DNA of 45,012 bases from Candidatus Kuenenia stuttgartensis (GCA_945902075.1 CAMDMA010000030.1:1-45012); one strand, 5' to 3'. Counted from the stretch's first letter, positions 8,340-16,686 are shown. The notes: generated by a model from the sequence alone, not told the origin. Made by a program: numbers and translations.

Positions 8340-9743
8340 TCACAAGTCCGACCCAAGCACGACAGTGACCACGAGCACGAGCAAGGCGCTCCAACGAATC
8401 CAAGCGACAAGTCGATCGATCGGGAGCGCTCCATGCGGTTGGCCGACGAGCGAGCGAAGGTACTCTTGACGCCAGTTGATTGAACCGTGGCGCCAACTCG
8501 GCCGCGACTTCGGCGCATGATTCAGAAACGCCACTGAGCCGAGGGCGCCAACCATGGCATCGACCGATTCGGCCGTTGCCTCGTCGCGTCCTTCGCGTGC
8601 ACTCAGGAGTTGAACCGCATAGGTGTCGGCCTGTCGCTCAATGCGACGGCTTGCGAAACCGAATGCAGAGAGCCCCACGAGTAGCACCGTGCCATCACGC
8701 ACCAACCCAGAAATCTGCGCGATTGCGTGCTGTTGCGACTCATCCATACCGACCGCGAGACGCTGGTACACGGCCTCGGCGATCGGGTGCGCCGCTGCTC
8801 CGGCAATCGTCCAGCATGCGAGGACGACCACGATCATCCACGGAAGGTGTCGACGTGCAACGTGTCCGAGTTCGTGGGCCATCACCGCGCGAACTTGCGT
8901 TCGCGGCATGCACTCAAGAATCGCATCAGAGAGCATCACGCAACGCAGTCCACGAAAGAGCCCCATGACCGCTGCATTTGCGACGAGCCCATCCGTGGGC
9001 CACACCCAAATTTCTGACACACCAATTCGTGCGTCGCGTGCAAGCCGCTCGAGATCGTCACGCAAGTCTCCATTCTCAAGGCGACGTAACCCGAGAAGGA
9101 GCGGCACGATCACTGGAACAAGGAGAAACAGAATGGTCGCGCCAAGAATCGCACCGAAAAATCGCCACAATTCGGCATGTTCTGGCGCGTAAGCATTCGC
9201 AAGTGTGAATGCAAGTTCGCTCATGAGAAGTGGTACGACGAGAGGAACCACAAGCGGCAACAGTCCGGCACGAGCCTGCGCAGCGATATAGGCTGCGCGC
9301 GATGGCACCTCGTGGACCGATCCACCCGCATCGAGTTGGCGCATGATCGTCGACTCACGAATGCGTCGCTCAACCGGCCATGCGTTGGCATACACCGCGA
9401 GCGATGCGATGATTCCACACGCGAAAAGAAAGCACACGACGCCCGCGTTTCCAATACGAAACGCGAGTTCGGGATGAAGTGAGCCGCACGCTGCGATCAG
9501 CAGAAAACCGCTTACGAGCCAATGCGCACGCGCGTTGAACGCGAACAGCCGATCGGTTGCTTTCGTCGATCGTCGATCCATACCCTCGAGCGCCGCGCGC
9601 CCGAGCAACCAACCAATGCAGAGCACCGCGAGAGGCGCGGCGAGAGCGATTCCTGCACTCGTCCACGCATCCATTGGCAGGACGCCTGCAAGTTCACCCG
9701 CGAGGAGCGCAATAGAGAGTTGGACGATGAGCGCAAGTTGCAT
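8340..9743 (-). CDS. M48 family integral-membrane zinc metalloprotease
   Basis: Membrane protease of 467 residues resembling the HtpX/Ste24 group. About eight hydrophobic segments are visible, including LVSGFLLIAACGSL, a long LLPLVVPLVVPLLM block and LPWMIVVVLACWTIAGAAA. The zinc-binding HELGH in RAVMAHELGHVARRH and the third-ligand motif RRIERQADTYA are intact, so it should be active, with the site facing the cytoplasm or membrane. Family members degrade misfolded membrane proteins or act in envelope stress; the substrate here is unknown. The ATG at 9743 lies one base after the upstream lipoprotein stop (TGA-C-ATG), with AAGG before it, so the pair is coupled. The gene ends 32 bases before dapF. 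Confidence 0.88.
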   Translation of the reverse strand: MQLALIVQLSIALLAGELAGVLPMDAWTSAGIALAAPLAVLCIGWLLGRAALEGMDRRSTKATDRLFAFNARAHWLVSGFLLIAACGSLHPELAFRIGNAGVVCFLFACGIIASLAVYANAWPVERRIRESTIMRQLDAGGSVHEVPSRAAYIAAQARAGLLPLVVPLVVPLLMSELAFTLANAYAPEHAELWRFFGAILGATILFLLVPVIVPLLLGLRRLENGDLRDDLERLARDARIGVSEIWVWPTDGLVANAAVMGLFRGLRCVMLSDAILECMPRTQVRAVMAHELGHVARRHLPWMIVVVLACWTIAGAAAHPIAEAVYQRLAVGMDESQQHAIAQISGLVRDGTVLLVGLSAFGFASRRIERQADTYAVQLLSAREGRDEATAESVDAMVGALGSVAFLNHAPKSRPSWRHGSINWRQEYLRSLVGQPHGALPIDRLVAWIRWSALLVLVVTVVLGSDL

Positions 9744-9744
9744 G

Positions 9745-11292
9745 TCAGCCTTCTGGCCGGGCGACCGCGCCGAGATCAACAACGACTCGCCCATGGCGAT
9801 AGAAGTCGACATCGATCAAATCAGCGGTGAGAAAGGTAAACACAATGCCGTTACAGCGCGCGCTATCTGCAAAGGTGAAGTCACCGAGGTGTGGCCCCGC
9901 GTAGTCGGCGTTGTCGTATTTCTGTGTGTGATTGTGATAGTGAAACGGGGCCGTATAAAGCGCATCGAAGAGAGCCTGTGGGCTCTCGTAGCGCACATCA
10001 CTCGACTTCGCGCGCGGTAGAAACTCCAGTAGTTCGCCACGATGCTTTGCGTCGACTGCAATAACGCCGCCGTACTCGGTTGTTCGATCCTCGCGATCGC
10101 GATCCGCTTGCTCAAAGACATGCGCGAGCATCGCCCGTTCATTGAGAAGGTCGAGCGCGAGAAGCATGGCGGCGAGATCCGCCCACACCAGTTTTCCTCG
10201 CTGCTGGTAGAGCGTTTCCGTGAAACCGTCGCCGTAGCCCGTGAAATCAGGAGACGCCTTCTTTCGATTTTCCGTGCGCGCCGTGAGTTCGGCAAACAGA
10301 TCAGGTTCGGTCGTTGCCAAGAGTTCGGGACGACGCCGAAGAATTGCGACAGCCACAGGAAGCGCGCGCATCTCGAGTGATTCGCGACGCGCTGCCGGCA
10401 TGCGCGCGAGTGCTTCCTTTGCTTCGTCGAAAAACGCCGCACGGTTCGGCTCGCACAGCTTTCGCGCCCAAAGGATCTCTTCGCGCGTTGTCGGTAGGAC
10501 GCCAAGGTCGGTCGATATCCGGCCGAGGTCGACGAGCATCGCATCACCTCGAACGGCGTCTGCATCGGCGAGCAGTGCGCGAAGTCGAGGCGCGTCGCCA
10601 CTTTTCATGAGCAACTCCCAGCAACGCGCACGCAGGTTGGCCTGTGTCGCTGGATTTGCCTCGCGCATCGTCCGCAGGATCGTGACGCTGATCTGATCTT
10701 CACCAACAATCATTCCAAGCGCGACGCGCTCCGGTCGCATCGCCACACCATCAAGTCCCGGAACGGGATTCGCCCAGGCCCGGATCAATGTCGGGACGAG
10801 GTCGACCTCTTTCTTTTCACCAACGAGTTCGCACACCCGCTCGCGCCACATGATGTCGCCCATCCGCGGCAAACTGTTCGCAAGCGCGTCGACGACGGCG
10901 GCTTTGTCTGTTTCGTAGAGCAACTCAAAGGCCTGCACTCGGGCGTCGATGGCGTAGCCGTCGGCAGCGATCATCCGCCGAAGGGCCGCCTTCGTTGCGT
11001 CGTCAACGCCGCGCATTCGCGCAGCCTCGATCGCATCGAAGTAATGCTCACGCGCCTGTCCGCTCCGCGAAAGCACCTCCGCGGGGTTCGTCACGCTCTC
11101 CGGGCCTCCGGTGCAGCCGGTCAGAACAAGCATGCCCGAAAACACGCCAGCGAGCAGACCGCTTTGGACGACTCGCGCGGAAGTATGCCTAGATGCGCGG
11201 AGCACCGATGGCAGGAGTACGGGTGTGCCCGCGAGGAAGGCCGCACGGTGGGATGGTTCGGCAACGGTGGGTTTGAACAGGCAGATCGTCAT
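9745..11292 (-). CDS. Predicted lipoprotein with HEAT-like helical repeats, function unknown
   Basis: A protein of 515 residues not assigned to a named family. The chosen start (MTICLFKPTVAEP) precedes a hydrophobic stretch and a lipobox, LVLTGCTGG, so it should be an outer- or inner-membrane lipoprotein. The central part (roughly residues 80-300) is alpha-helical with repeating Leu/Ala/Arg patterns such as RVQAFELLYETDKAAVVDAL, resembling HEAT/armadillo-type repeats. The C-terminal part is different, with HYHNHTQKYDNADYAGPHLG, rich in His, Tyr and Asp. The long N-terminal region before the hydrophobic segment is unusual for a signal peptide, so the true start may lie further downstream. It is the first gene of the unit running through the M48 protease into dapF. 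Confidence 0.7.
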   Translation of the reverse strand: MTICLFKPTVAEPSHRAAFLAGTPVLLPSVLRASRHTSARVVQSGLLAGVFSGMLVLTGCTGGPESVTNPAEVLSRSGQAREHYFDAIEAARMRGVDDATKAALRRMIAADGYAIDARVQAFELLYETDKAAVVDALANSLPRMGDIMWRERVCELVGEKKEVDLVPTLIRAWANPVPGLDGVAMRPERVALGMIVGEDQISVTILRTMREANPATQANLRARCWELLMKSGDAPRLRALLADADAVRGDAMLVDLGRISTDLGVLPTTREEILWARKLCEPNRAAFFDEAKEALARMPAARRESLEMRALPVAVAILRRRPELLATTEPDLFAELTARTENRKKASPDFTGYGDGFTETLYQQRGKLVWADLAAMLLALDLLNERAMLAHVFEQADRDREDRTTEYGGVIAVDAKHRGELLEFLPRAKSSDVRYESPQALFDALYTAPFHYHNHTQKYDNADYAGPHLGDFTFADSARCNGIVFTFLTADLIDVDFYRHGRVVVDLGAVARPEG

Positions 11293-11348
11293 CGTGATGG
11301 CTCTTTGGCGCGTGCGGCGACAGCGGGAAACCGTATCATCGGCCTTTC

Positions 11349-11633
11349 GTGCGCGACGCAAGCAACCAGCCAGAGAACGACAATCCCGTCGCGGCCGAGT
11401 TTCGCGCACGGGTAGAGCGGCTTCTCGACCTCATTCGACCGTCAGTCCGGGAGGACGGCGGCGACATTGAGCTTGTCTCTGCGGACCCCGCCGGACTTGT
11501 CCGAATCCGCTTTCTCGGCGCCTGCGTGGGATGTCCCTCGGCAGGTATGACCCTCCACCACGGAATTGAGCGAACACTCCGAAGCGAACTCGGCCCGGAA
11601 CTTCGGGTTGAAGCCGTCGCCGAATCCCGTTAA
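11349..11633 (+). CDS. NifU C-terminal domain iron-sulfur scaffold protein
   Basis: Small protein of 94 residues made of a stand-alone NifU C-terminal (Nfu) domain. The hallmarks are IRPSVREDGGDIELV near the N-terminus and the cluster-binding CxxC in GACVGCPSAGMTL. Such proteins carry [4Fe-4S] clusters to client apoproteins; RimO in this window is an obvious type of client, though no link is shown. The start is GTG, with TATCAT 9 bases upstream and no Shine-Dalgarno, which suggests a very short or absent leader. It is divergent from the lipoprotein gene with only 56 bases between the two starts. Confidence 0.9.
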   Translation: MRDASNQPENDNPVAAEFRARVERLLDLIRPSVREDGGDIELVSADPAGLVRIRFLGACVGCPSAGMTLHHGIERTLRSELGPELRVEAVAESR

Positions 11634-11653
11634 TCGGCGCCCGAGTTCGAAAA

Positions 11654-11672
11654 GGAAAGTCGAGAACTTTCC
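11654..11672 (+). other. Inverted repeat after the NifU-like gene
   Basis: GGAAAGT (11654-11660) and ACTTTCC (11666-11672) form a 7-bp stem with a 5-nt loop, 20 bases after the stop. It could attenuate or end transcription, but there is no U-tract on either strand. Confidence 0.35.
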
Positions 11673-11743
11673 CTTCCGGCACAAGCCCCTGTCGGGTAGT
11701 CTGACCCGGTCAGCCATGTGGCAGACGGTCCGTCGACCAGGGC

Positions 11744-11749
11744 AGGAGG
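11744..11749 (+). promoter_or_regulatory. Strong Shine-Dalgarno of csrA
   Basis: AGGAGG, 9 bases before the csrA ATG. It contrasts with the many genes here that lack any Shine-Dalgarno, and it overlaps a GGA that CsrA itself could recognise. Confidence 0.7.
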
Positions 11750-11758
11750 TCCCCAAGC

Positions 11759-11992
11759 ATGCTTGTCATCACACGCCGCGAAGGTGAAGAAGTCGTCATC
11801 GGAGATCCAGCGTCCCCGATTGGTGTCGTTCGCATCGTCGCGATCAAGGGCGATCGAGTTCGCGTCGCATTCGACTTCCCGAGAACGGTCGAGGTCCACC
11901 GCCGCGAGGTTGCAGACCAGATCATCGCCAACGCGACTGAAGAAGGTCGCAACGTGATCGGCTCGATTCGACCAGCCACTGAAGGCGGGTAA
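11759..11992 (+). CDS. csrA: Carbon storage regulator CsrA, RNA-binding translational regulator
   Basis: Homodimeric RNA-binding protein that recognises GGA in hairpin loops and usually blocks ribosome binding. The 77 residues begin MLVITRREGEEVVIGD, followed by VRIVAIKGDRVRVAFDFP and VEVHRREV, covering the full CsrA fold including the RNA-contacting N-terminal strand and the Arg-rich strand 5. The start has one of the best Shine-Dalgarno sequences in the window, AGGAGG at 11744-11749. Because that site contains GGA, CsrA could bind its own mRNA. A TAGTCT hexamer at about 11695-11700 may be the -10. A hairpin-rich RNA candidate with several GGA triplets follows immediately. Confidence 0.96.
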   Translation: MLVITRREGEEVVIGDPASPIGVVRIVAIKGDRVRVAFDFPRTVEVHRREVADQIIANATEEGRNVIGSIRPATEGG

Positions 11993-12094
11993 GGACGAGC
12001 GCGACGGGCTGTGTGCCGCGGCCTGTCGGCTCTGAAGCACCATTACCCGTTGGTTGACTGCTTTCATCACTGCAAACACTTCATGAAAACGAAA

Positions 12095-12116
12095 GCGCGC
12101 GCCAAGTGGCGCGCGC
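12095..12116 (-). terminator. Intrinsic terminator, minus strand
   Basis: Perfect 9-bp stem GCGCGCGCC / GGCGCGCGC with a 4-nt loop. On the minus strand it is followed by TTTCGTTTTC, a good U-rich tail. It probably ends transcripts arriving from mraZ. In the plus direction the tail (ATCCGTTTGATT) is weak but could also slow csrA transcription. Confidence 0.7.
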
Positions 12117-12118
12117 AT

Positions 12119-12307
12119 CCGTTTGATTGTGGCACTGGTGGGTACCACAACCACAAGGAGTCTTGAAAGCGGCTCCGACCCTTCCGGGCCGGAGTCGCAA
12201 ATCCGGGGAATCGACGATCCGTGTCGACCCCGCTGATCGCCCGGCCATCCTTGGCCGAGCGGAGCGAATCTCGGGACACCTGCGCGCACCCGTGCGCAGG
12301 TGTTTTT
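12119..12307 (+). ncRNA. Candidate hairpin-rich RNA downstream of csrA
   Basis: Three strong hairpins in a row, then a terminator. Hairpin 1: GCGGCTCCG (12169-12177) with CGGAGTCGC (12190-12198), capped by CCC-TTCC-GGG. Hairpin 2: CGGGG/CCCCG plus TCGAC/GTCGA (12204-12232). Hairpin 3: CGGCC/GGCCG (12242-12257). The terminator at 12276-12307 points in the plus direction. No protein frame is credible. It may be an independent sRNA or the csrA 3' UTR. GGA triplets near 12157, 12192, 12208 and 12261 raise the idea of a CsrA-binding RNA, but several are in stems, so this is speculation. It was not recognised as a known RNA family. Confidence 0.45.
12276..12307 (+). terminator. Rho-independent terminator, plus strand
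   Basis: Perfect 10-bp stem ACACCTGCGC (12276-12285) / GCGCAGGTGT (12294-12303) with an 8-nt loop, followed directly by TTTTT (12303-12307). It ends the csrA transcript and/or the RNA candidate. Confidence 0.92.
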
Positions 12308-12569
12308 GCTGGAATTTCGGTCGTTGCCTCAACGTCCGCGCCGAGAGCGCATCCTTGCGCCTCTGCATCCAACCACCGTTTCCGGTGTTCCCTCGCAGCC
12401 GGTGCTCTCAACGATCCTTGTCGATCGCACCAGCGTGTTTCGTTCCAATCGCATGCGCACCCTTCCGGGTCCGAACACGTGTGTAGCACCGTTGTGCCAA
12501 CCGCCCTTCCACACACTCGACGCTTCGCGCAAGAGGCCTCAAGCCTCAAACTTTGCACAGTTCATCCGA
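12308..12569. other. Non-coding stretch between the csrA terminator and mraZ
   Basis: About 260 bases with no credible gene on either strand. A 163-residue minus-strand frame (12067-12558) crosses two terminators and has chance-like composition. On the minus strand this is the mraZ 3' UTR; only a weak GAGGC/GCCTC hairpin near 12532-12546 was seen. Confidence 0.5.
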
Positions 12570-12980
12570 CTACGCCTTTGTCTTGAACCGAACCCGCTCT
12601 TTCTCGCGATCGTCTCGCGATGCAAGCTCAAGATGGTCCCGCACTCCGAGGATCACGACCTGTCCACTGAGCCCGAAGTCCTCAAGCAAGCGCTCCGGAA
12701 TTCGAACTCGCCCTGCACTGTCGAACGGCACTCGCGCTGCCCTCGGGAAGTAATCGCGATTGAAGCGAACCACTTCTTCCTGAGTCACAAGCCCGCTCTC
12801 AATTCGGTCAGCGTGCTCCACAAACTTCTTCTCTGGCCAAAGCCAAAGACCACCGTTTTGGCCGGGTGCTGCCACAAACATCGCACCGTGCCGCTCCGCG
12901 TTCCATGCGTCACGAATCTCGGCCGGGATTGCCAGTCGCTGCTTCGCGTCGAGGGAATGCTCGTACTCGCCGAGAAACAT
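12570..12980 (-). CDS. mraZ: Transcriptional regulator MraZ
   Basis: DNA-binding AbrB-like regulator that, in other bacteria, represses the division and cell-wall (dcw) operon by binding tandem boxes at the promoter. The 136 residues contain two SpoVT/AbrB half-repeats: FLGEYEHSLDAKQRLAIP at the N-terminus and RVPFDSAGRVRIPERLL around residues 80-100, with the DxxxR signature in each. It normally precedes mraW/rsmH, but here no dcw gene follows; the transcript runs into an intergenic terminator at 12095-12116. Upstream lies a promoter overlapped by five GTGKK boxes, so autoregulation is likely even though the operon is split. Confidence 0.95.
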   Translation of the reverse strand: MFLGEYEHSLDAKQRLAIPAEIRDAWNAERHGAMFVAAPGQNGGLWLWPEKKFVEHADRIESGLVTQEEVVRFNRDYFPRAARVPFDSAGRVRIPERLLEDFGLSGQVVILGVRDHLELASRDDREKERVRFKTKA

Positions 12981-13005
12981 AGTGGAGTCCTACCGGGACT
13001 TTGGG

Positions 13006-13058
13006 AGAATACAACACTTCGCCCCACCTTTCAACACTCCGCAACACTTTCATACCAC
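13006..13058 (-). promoter_or_regulatory. mraZ promoter with five phased MraZ boxes
   Basis: On the minus strand a -10 like TATTCT lies at 13006-13011. Immediately upstream are five 5-bp boxes: GTGTT (13013-13017), GTGGG (13023-13027), GTGTT (13033-13037), GTGTT (13043-13047) and GTGGT (13054-13058). Four are spaced exactly 10 bp and the last 11 bp, on one helix face. MraZ in Escherichia and Mycoplasma binds comparable direct repeats with 5-bp spacers. The boxes cover the -35 region, as expected for repression. Confidence 0.75.
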
Positions 13059-13212
13059 TTTCCTCCAATTTTTCTTTCGGCAATTTAGTTCCTTGGAGTG
13101 GCCAACCGACGTAAACACTGCATGTTGACCAGGTTACGAAAAACTTGCCTCCTCCTCTTGGCCCCGATCGGTTTGGCGCCCAAAGGCTGAGCTCCCCACC
13201 ACCACGTTCCGC

Positions 13213-13821
13213 ATGCACCCAGAACCCACCGAAGCCACGCTCGCAGCACTTGGTTGCGTTCCATCCGCTCAATACCTTTTGACAACGGCCTACGGCGATG
13301 TTCGGGATGGGCGCATCGTTGAGCGCGTGCAGCAATGCGGAACGCAGCCGCCGATGCTGCTTGTCGCGATGGAGAAGGGCAATCCCCTTTCCGTCCTCAT
13401 CCGTGACAGCCGCACATTTGCCGTGTCACTGCTCGACCCAAATGAACGTTTGGTGCAGCGCGTGTTTGGCCCAGATCGACGGATCGGCGAGGATCCGTTT
13501 TTGACGTACCCCTTTCAACGAGGCTTGATGGGCGCGCCGATCGTGACCCGCGCGACCGCGTGGTTTGACTGTGAGGTCATTCGCCACCTTGATATGGAGA
13601 CGAATTACGAGCTCTACATTGGGATCGTGCATCACGCCGGACTTGGCGTTGCACCCGCGCATCGGTTGAACGCAGCACTCAACATTGCGCGGGCACAGGA
13701 CGCTCGTGCGCCGCGCATGCGGTCGGTTCCAGAACGCACCGGACATGATCGCATCGCTGCTACCGAGTCGCCCGCCGAGCGCGCGCGAGTCGCGAAGCCA
13801 CGCGCCGCACGGACCCGCTGA
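13213..13821 (+). CDS. Flavin reductase-like (FMN-binding) domain protein
   Basis: Protein of 202 residues with a flavin reductase/DIM6-NTAB-like split-barrel fold. Visible pieces are the N-terminal PSAQYLLTTAYGD, the FMN-contacting region PPMLLVAMEKGNPLSVLIRDSRTFAVSLLD, and the C-terminal CEVIRHLDMETNYELYIGIV. The final 45 residues are Arg/Ala-rich and look disordered. Family members reduce free flavin for a monooxygenase or bind FMN directly; the partner is unknown. The ATG at 13213 has no Shine-Dalgarno. The amidohydrolase starts 22 bases after the stop, so they may be co-transcribed. Confidence 0.8.
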   Translation: MHPEPTEATLAALGCVPSAQYLLTTAYGDVRDGRIVERVQQCGTQPPMLLVAMEKGNPLSVLIRDSRTFAVSLLDPNERLVQRVFGPDRRIGEDPFLTYPFQRGLMGAPIVTRATAWFDCEVIRHLDMETNYELYIGIVHHAGLGVAPAHRLNAALNIARAQDARAPRMRSVPERTGHDRIAATESPAERARVAKPRAARTR

Positions 13822-13843
13822 GGCTTTCCTACCCTAGCGGGCG

Positions 13844-14941
13844 ATGCCGCGCCTTCCAGTTCCACCGACCCCGCTTCGCGACGAACCCTCAAACCGCCTC
13901 GGGCTTGACTTTGCCGCAGAGGCTTTGCGGCTGCCGTCGCTGGGATTTGGAATTGTCGACATACACGCACACATCAACGGCCTTGAAGCAAGTGCGTTGT
14001 GGGAGCCGATCGCGCACGCCTACGGCGTGGAGCGCACGATGTCGATGTCACGGCTCGAGGACATCCCTGCGCTTCGCGAGCGTTTCGGGAGCCGACTCGA
14101 GTTCATCGCCGTTCCAGACTGGCACTCGACTGATCGTCGCGAGGCACACGGCGCAGGGTACCTCGGCCGTCTGGAGGGCTATCGCGAACTCGGCACGCGC
14201 GTCGCGAAGTTCTGGAACGCTCCGCGCGTGATCGAGTTTGGCAGAGACGCTGGCGACCCAGACCTCCTCGCGCTCGACGGACCGGTGCGGCGTGAACAAA
14301 TCCGTCTCGCGGAAAAGCTCGGCATGATTTGCATGACGCACGTCGCCGACCCGGACACCTGGTTCGCGACCAAGTATTCCGATCACTCCATCTACGGCCG
14401 TAAGCGTGAGCACCACATGAGGCTCCGCCGCGTCCTCGACGCGAGCACCGTTCCGTGGATCGCAGCACATATGGGCGGCTCGCCTGAGGACCTCGCATTC
14501 CTCGACACAATGCTTGATGCGCACCCGAATCTTTATCTCGACACCAGTGCGACCAAGTGGATGGTGCGCGAACTTGGCCGCCACAGCCGCGACGAAATTG
14601 TCGGCTTTCTCGAGAAGTGGCGAGGGCGCATCATGTTCGGCACCGACACCGTGACCACCGATGAGCATCTTCGCGATGGTGCGAAGTCAAGCGAGATGGC
14701 TCTGAAAGCGACAAGTCGCGAGAGTGCGTTTGATCTCTACGCGAGCCGCTATTGGGCGCTGCGCATGATGTGGGAGGCGGATGGCGAGACTGTGTCGCCG
14801 ATCTCGGATCCGGACCTTGCGATGGTCGATCCGTCGCGATTCGGCCCACTCGACTCACCGGTGCTCCGAGGACTCAGGCTTCCGCCGGACCTCTTACGCG
14901 TGCTTTATCGCGATGCAGCGATCGCGCTCTTTGGAGATTGA
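13844..14941 (+). CDS. Amidohydrolase-2 family TIM-barrel metal hydrolase
   Basis: Protein of 365 residues in the ACMSD/amidohydrolase-2 group, which hydrolyse or decarboxylate aromatic and cyclic acids using one metal. The metal-binding HxH is in VDIHAHING, and further ligands are in CMTHVADPDTW, AAHMGGSPED and the final Asp in MFGTDTVTTD. The start ATG at 13844 has TACCCT 8 bases upstream and no Shine-Dalgarno. Its 3' end overlaps the convergent glycosyltransferase-like gene by 37 bases. The substrate cannot be told from sequence. Confidence 0.82.
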   Translation: MPRLPVPPTPLRDEPSNRLGLDFAAEALRLPSLGFGIVDIHAHINGLEASALWEPIAHAYGVERTMSMSRLEDIPALRERFGSRLEFIAVPDWHSTDRREAHGAGYLGRLEGYRELGTRVAKFWNAPRVIEFGRDAGDPDLLALDGPVRREQIRLAEKLGMICMTHVADPDTWFATKYSDHSIYGRKREHHMRLRRVLDASTVPWIAAHMGGSPEDLAFLDTMLDAHPNLYLDTSATKWMVRELGRHSRDEIVGFLEKWRGRIMFGTDTVTTDEHLRDGAKSSEMALKATSRESAFDLYASRYWALRMMWEADGETVSPISDPDLAMVDPSRFGPLDSPVLRGLRLPPDLLRVLYRDAAIALFGD

Positions 14942-15975
14942 CTTGCGGAGAGCGCGGAGTACGACCCTCGATGTGGAATGGCTGCTAGCGCACGGCACAG
15001 CTCGGCGATATCTGAGTTGAAACGCGTGATACGCGGCAAAGACTCCGAGACCGCACTCTGAGCGTGCTCTGCGGGGAGTTCGATGGTTGTATGGGCGATC
15101 ACGGGAATACCCGCGGCTAACGCATCGAGCGCCGAAACGGGCGAAACAAACCCAAGCTCATCCGAAAGTCCCCAGCGCGCATCGAGCGGATGGTTTCGCC
15201 GTGTACCAGCGCAGCGGATCGGCGCAGTCCCCACACCATCGCAATCGATGACCATCGCGTCGATTGCGCAATGAAGTTCCCACGGCTCTTCAGCACGTGC
15301 ATCAAGAATCATCGGTGCAGCGCCAGTCGCATGCACAATCCACGATGAAATTGCCGCAATGTCTGGAAGAGCAGGCGAGACGACCATCCGGAGTCGCGCA
15401 CCCCCCACGATCGCCATACCGACCGCCCGCGCAACGAAACGCGCATCGGTCCACTCTGCAGGTTCGCCGCCGAGTAGCACGAGGCGTTCATGGTCCGCGA
15501 CCCCAAACTCGCGCCGAATGCGCGCACCACGCGATGACCCATCGGTAACCAATCGCGAGGCAACTGAAATTGGCGCAACCGAAACTGCTGCCCGCGGCAC
15601 TTCAACCTCGCACTCCATGCATCCCAGACTTCGCATGATCCGCTGCGCGCGTGCGCCGCCGGCGACGACGCGATGCATTCCACTCCACATCGCAGACATC
15701 CCCGGTCGTAACTGCGCAGCCAACCACCACGATCCCCCCACGCTTGCGAGGCGATGGCAATGAATCTCGCGCGAAAGCCCGTAGGCAATGATGCGCTCGA
15801 GACACCATTCCGGACCAAGCACCAGCAGCGCGTCGTCTGGAGCGAGCACCGCCGCGATGGATCTCCAGAGCGAGGGACCGGATTCTTCTGCGGCGACGAC
15901 AAACAGCTTGCGGCAATCGCCGCGAGTGCTCTCACCAGCTCCCGCATGCGTCTTCTCGTTCGCGCCGGATTTCAT
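14905..15975 (-). CDS. Glycosyltransferase-like protein (GT-B fold suspected)
   Basis: Protein of 356 residues. The C-terminal part has a GT-B/glycosyltransferase group 1 look: LVLLGGEPAEWTDARF, MIVDARAEEPWELHCAIDAMV-like spacing and FVSPVSALDALAAGIPVIAHT, where the SALDALAAGIPVI segment corresponds to the nucleotide-sugar-binding end of these enzymes. The N-terminal half is divergent and no catalytic residue can be named. It is the last gene of a minus-strand unit after two lipoproteins, 27 bases downstream of the second, and overlaps the amidohydrolase 3' end. A role in envelope glycan or glycolipid synthesis is inference only. Confidence 0.6.
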   Translation of the reverse strand: MKSGANEKTHAGAGESTRGDCRKLFVVAAEESGPSLWRSIAAVLAPDDALLVLGPEWCLERIIAYGLSREIHCHRLASVGGSWWLAAQLRPGMSAMWSGMHRVVAGGARAQRIMRSLGCMECEVEVPRAAVSVAPISVASRLVTDGSSRGARIRREFGVADHERLVLLGGEPAEWTDARFVARAVGMAIVGGARLRMVVSPALPDIAAISSWIVHATGAAPMILDARAEEPWELHCAIDAMVIDCDGVGTAPIRCAGTRRNHPLDARWGLSDELGFVSPVSALDALAAGIPVIAHTTIELPAEHAQSAVSESLPRITRFNSDIAELCRALAAIPHRGSYSALSASQSPKSAIAASR

Positions 15976-16002
15976 GGGCGTTCTCTTCTCGCGAGAGTCG
16001 CG

Positions 16003-16686
16003 TCACTGCCGTCGCGTGCCGAGATTCTCGCCAAGATCGACCCGTTCATGCTGGTAGAAGAGTTGGGCAACTTCAAGTGCGATCTTCCGCACAAGCTCGT
16101 CCTCGACCTGTGTGCGTCCAGCGCGCGTGCGCAACGCAGAAGCGTCCTTCTCACGAATCACCGCAGTGATCTCGCGTCCGTCCGGCATGATTTCAGCCAT
16201 CGGATAGGAACGCATTTTGTTTTCGAGATCAAGAACCTTCACGCGAACCATCGCTGTCGGGCGAATGCCTCGGTCATCGCTGCGGCCAGCAAGATCGAAC
16301 ACCATGGGCTGGATGTGAATCACCTGCGCACAATCAAGCGCGCGTCCGATGGCCTCAACAGACATGAGCTTTGAACTCTCGCCTTTTGTTCCACTCCGTG
16401 CGACCATAACCGCATCGCGCGAGGCAACTGTGGAGTCGAGATGATCGCGTTGCATCAAATCGATTGACACTGCATCGCCAAGCGTCGTCCGAAGCGCCGT
16501 GCGCGGCAAAATGTTGCGCGGATCGTCGACAAACACGACGGTCTTTTTGTTGGGCAGCGTGTACTCCGCGTCGACCTGCCCCGGACCCTCGATGGCGTAC
16601 GCGACCGGAGTCACAATATTGCAACCGCTGAGTACAGACACGCCGAGGATCGCTGCCGAGAGAGAGATAAGACTGATGATTCGCAT
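16003..16686 (-). CDS. Predicted lipoprotein, second of a related pair
   Basis: Protein of 227 residues with a signal peptide (MRIISLISLSAAILGVSVLSGC) ending in a good LSGC lipobox. The mature part has KTVVFVDDPRN, a DAVSIDLMQRD helix, and a C-terminal ALEVAQLFYQHERVD. The overall order (lysine-rich strand with VVFVDD, helix, strand, C-terminal LFYxH) parallels the neighbouring upstream lipoprotein, so the two look like distant paralogues. The ATG at 16686 is preferred to an upstream in-frame one because it begins the signal peptide. Function unknown; it probably sits in the periplasmic face of a membrane. Confidence 0.75.
   Translation of the reverse strand: MRIISLISLSAAILGVSVLSGCNIVTPVAYAIEGPGQVDAEYTLPNKKTVVFVDDPRNILPRTALRTTLGDAVSIDLMQRDHLDSTVASRDAVMVARSGTKGESSKLMSVEAIGRALDCAQVIHIQPMVFDLAGRSDDRGIRPTAMVRVKVLDLENKMRSYPMAEIMPDGREITAVIREKDASALRTRAGRTQVEDELVRKIALEVAQLFYQHERVDLGENLGTRRQ

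Noticed and set aside
12067-12558. 163-residue minus-strand frame after mraZ
   Set aside because: Crosses a strong plus-strand terminator and hairpin-rich RNA; composition is chance-like and no motif is seen.
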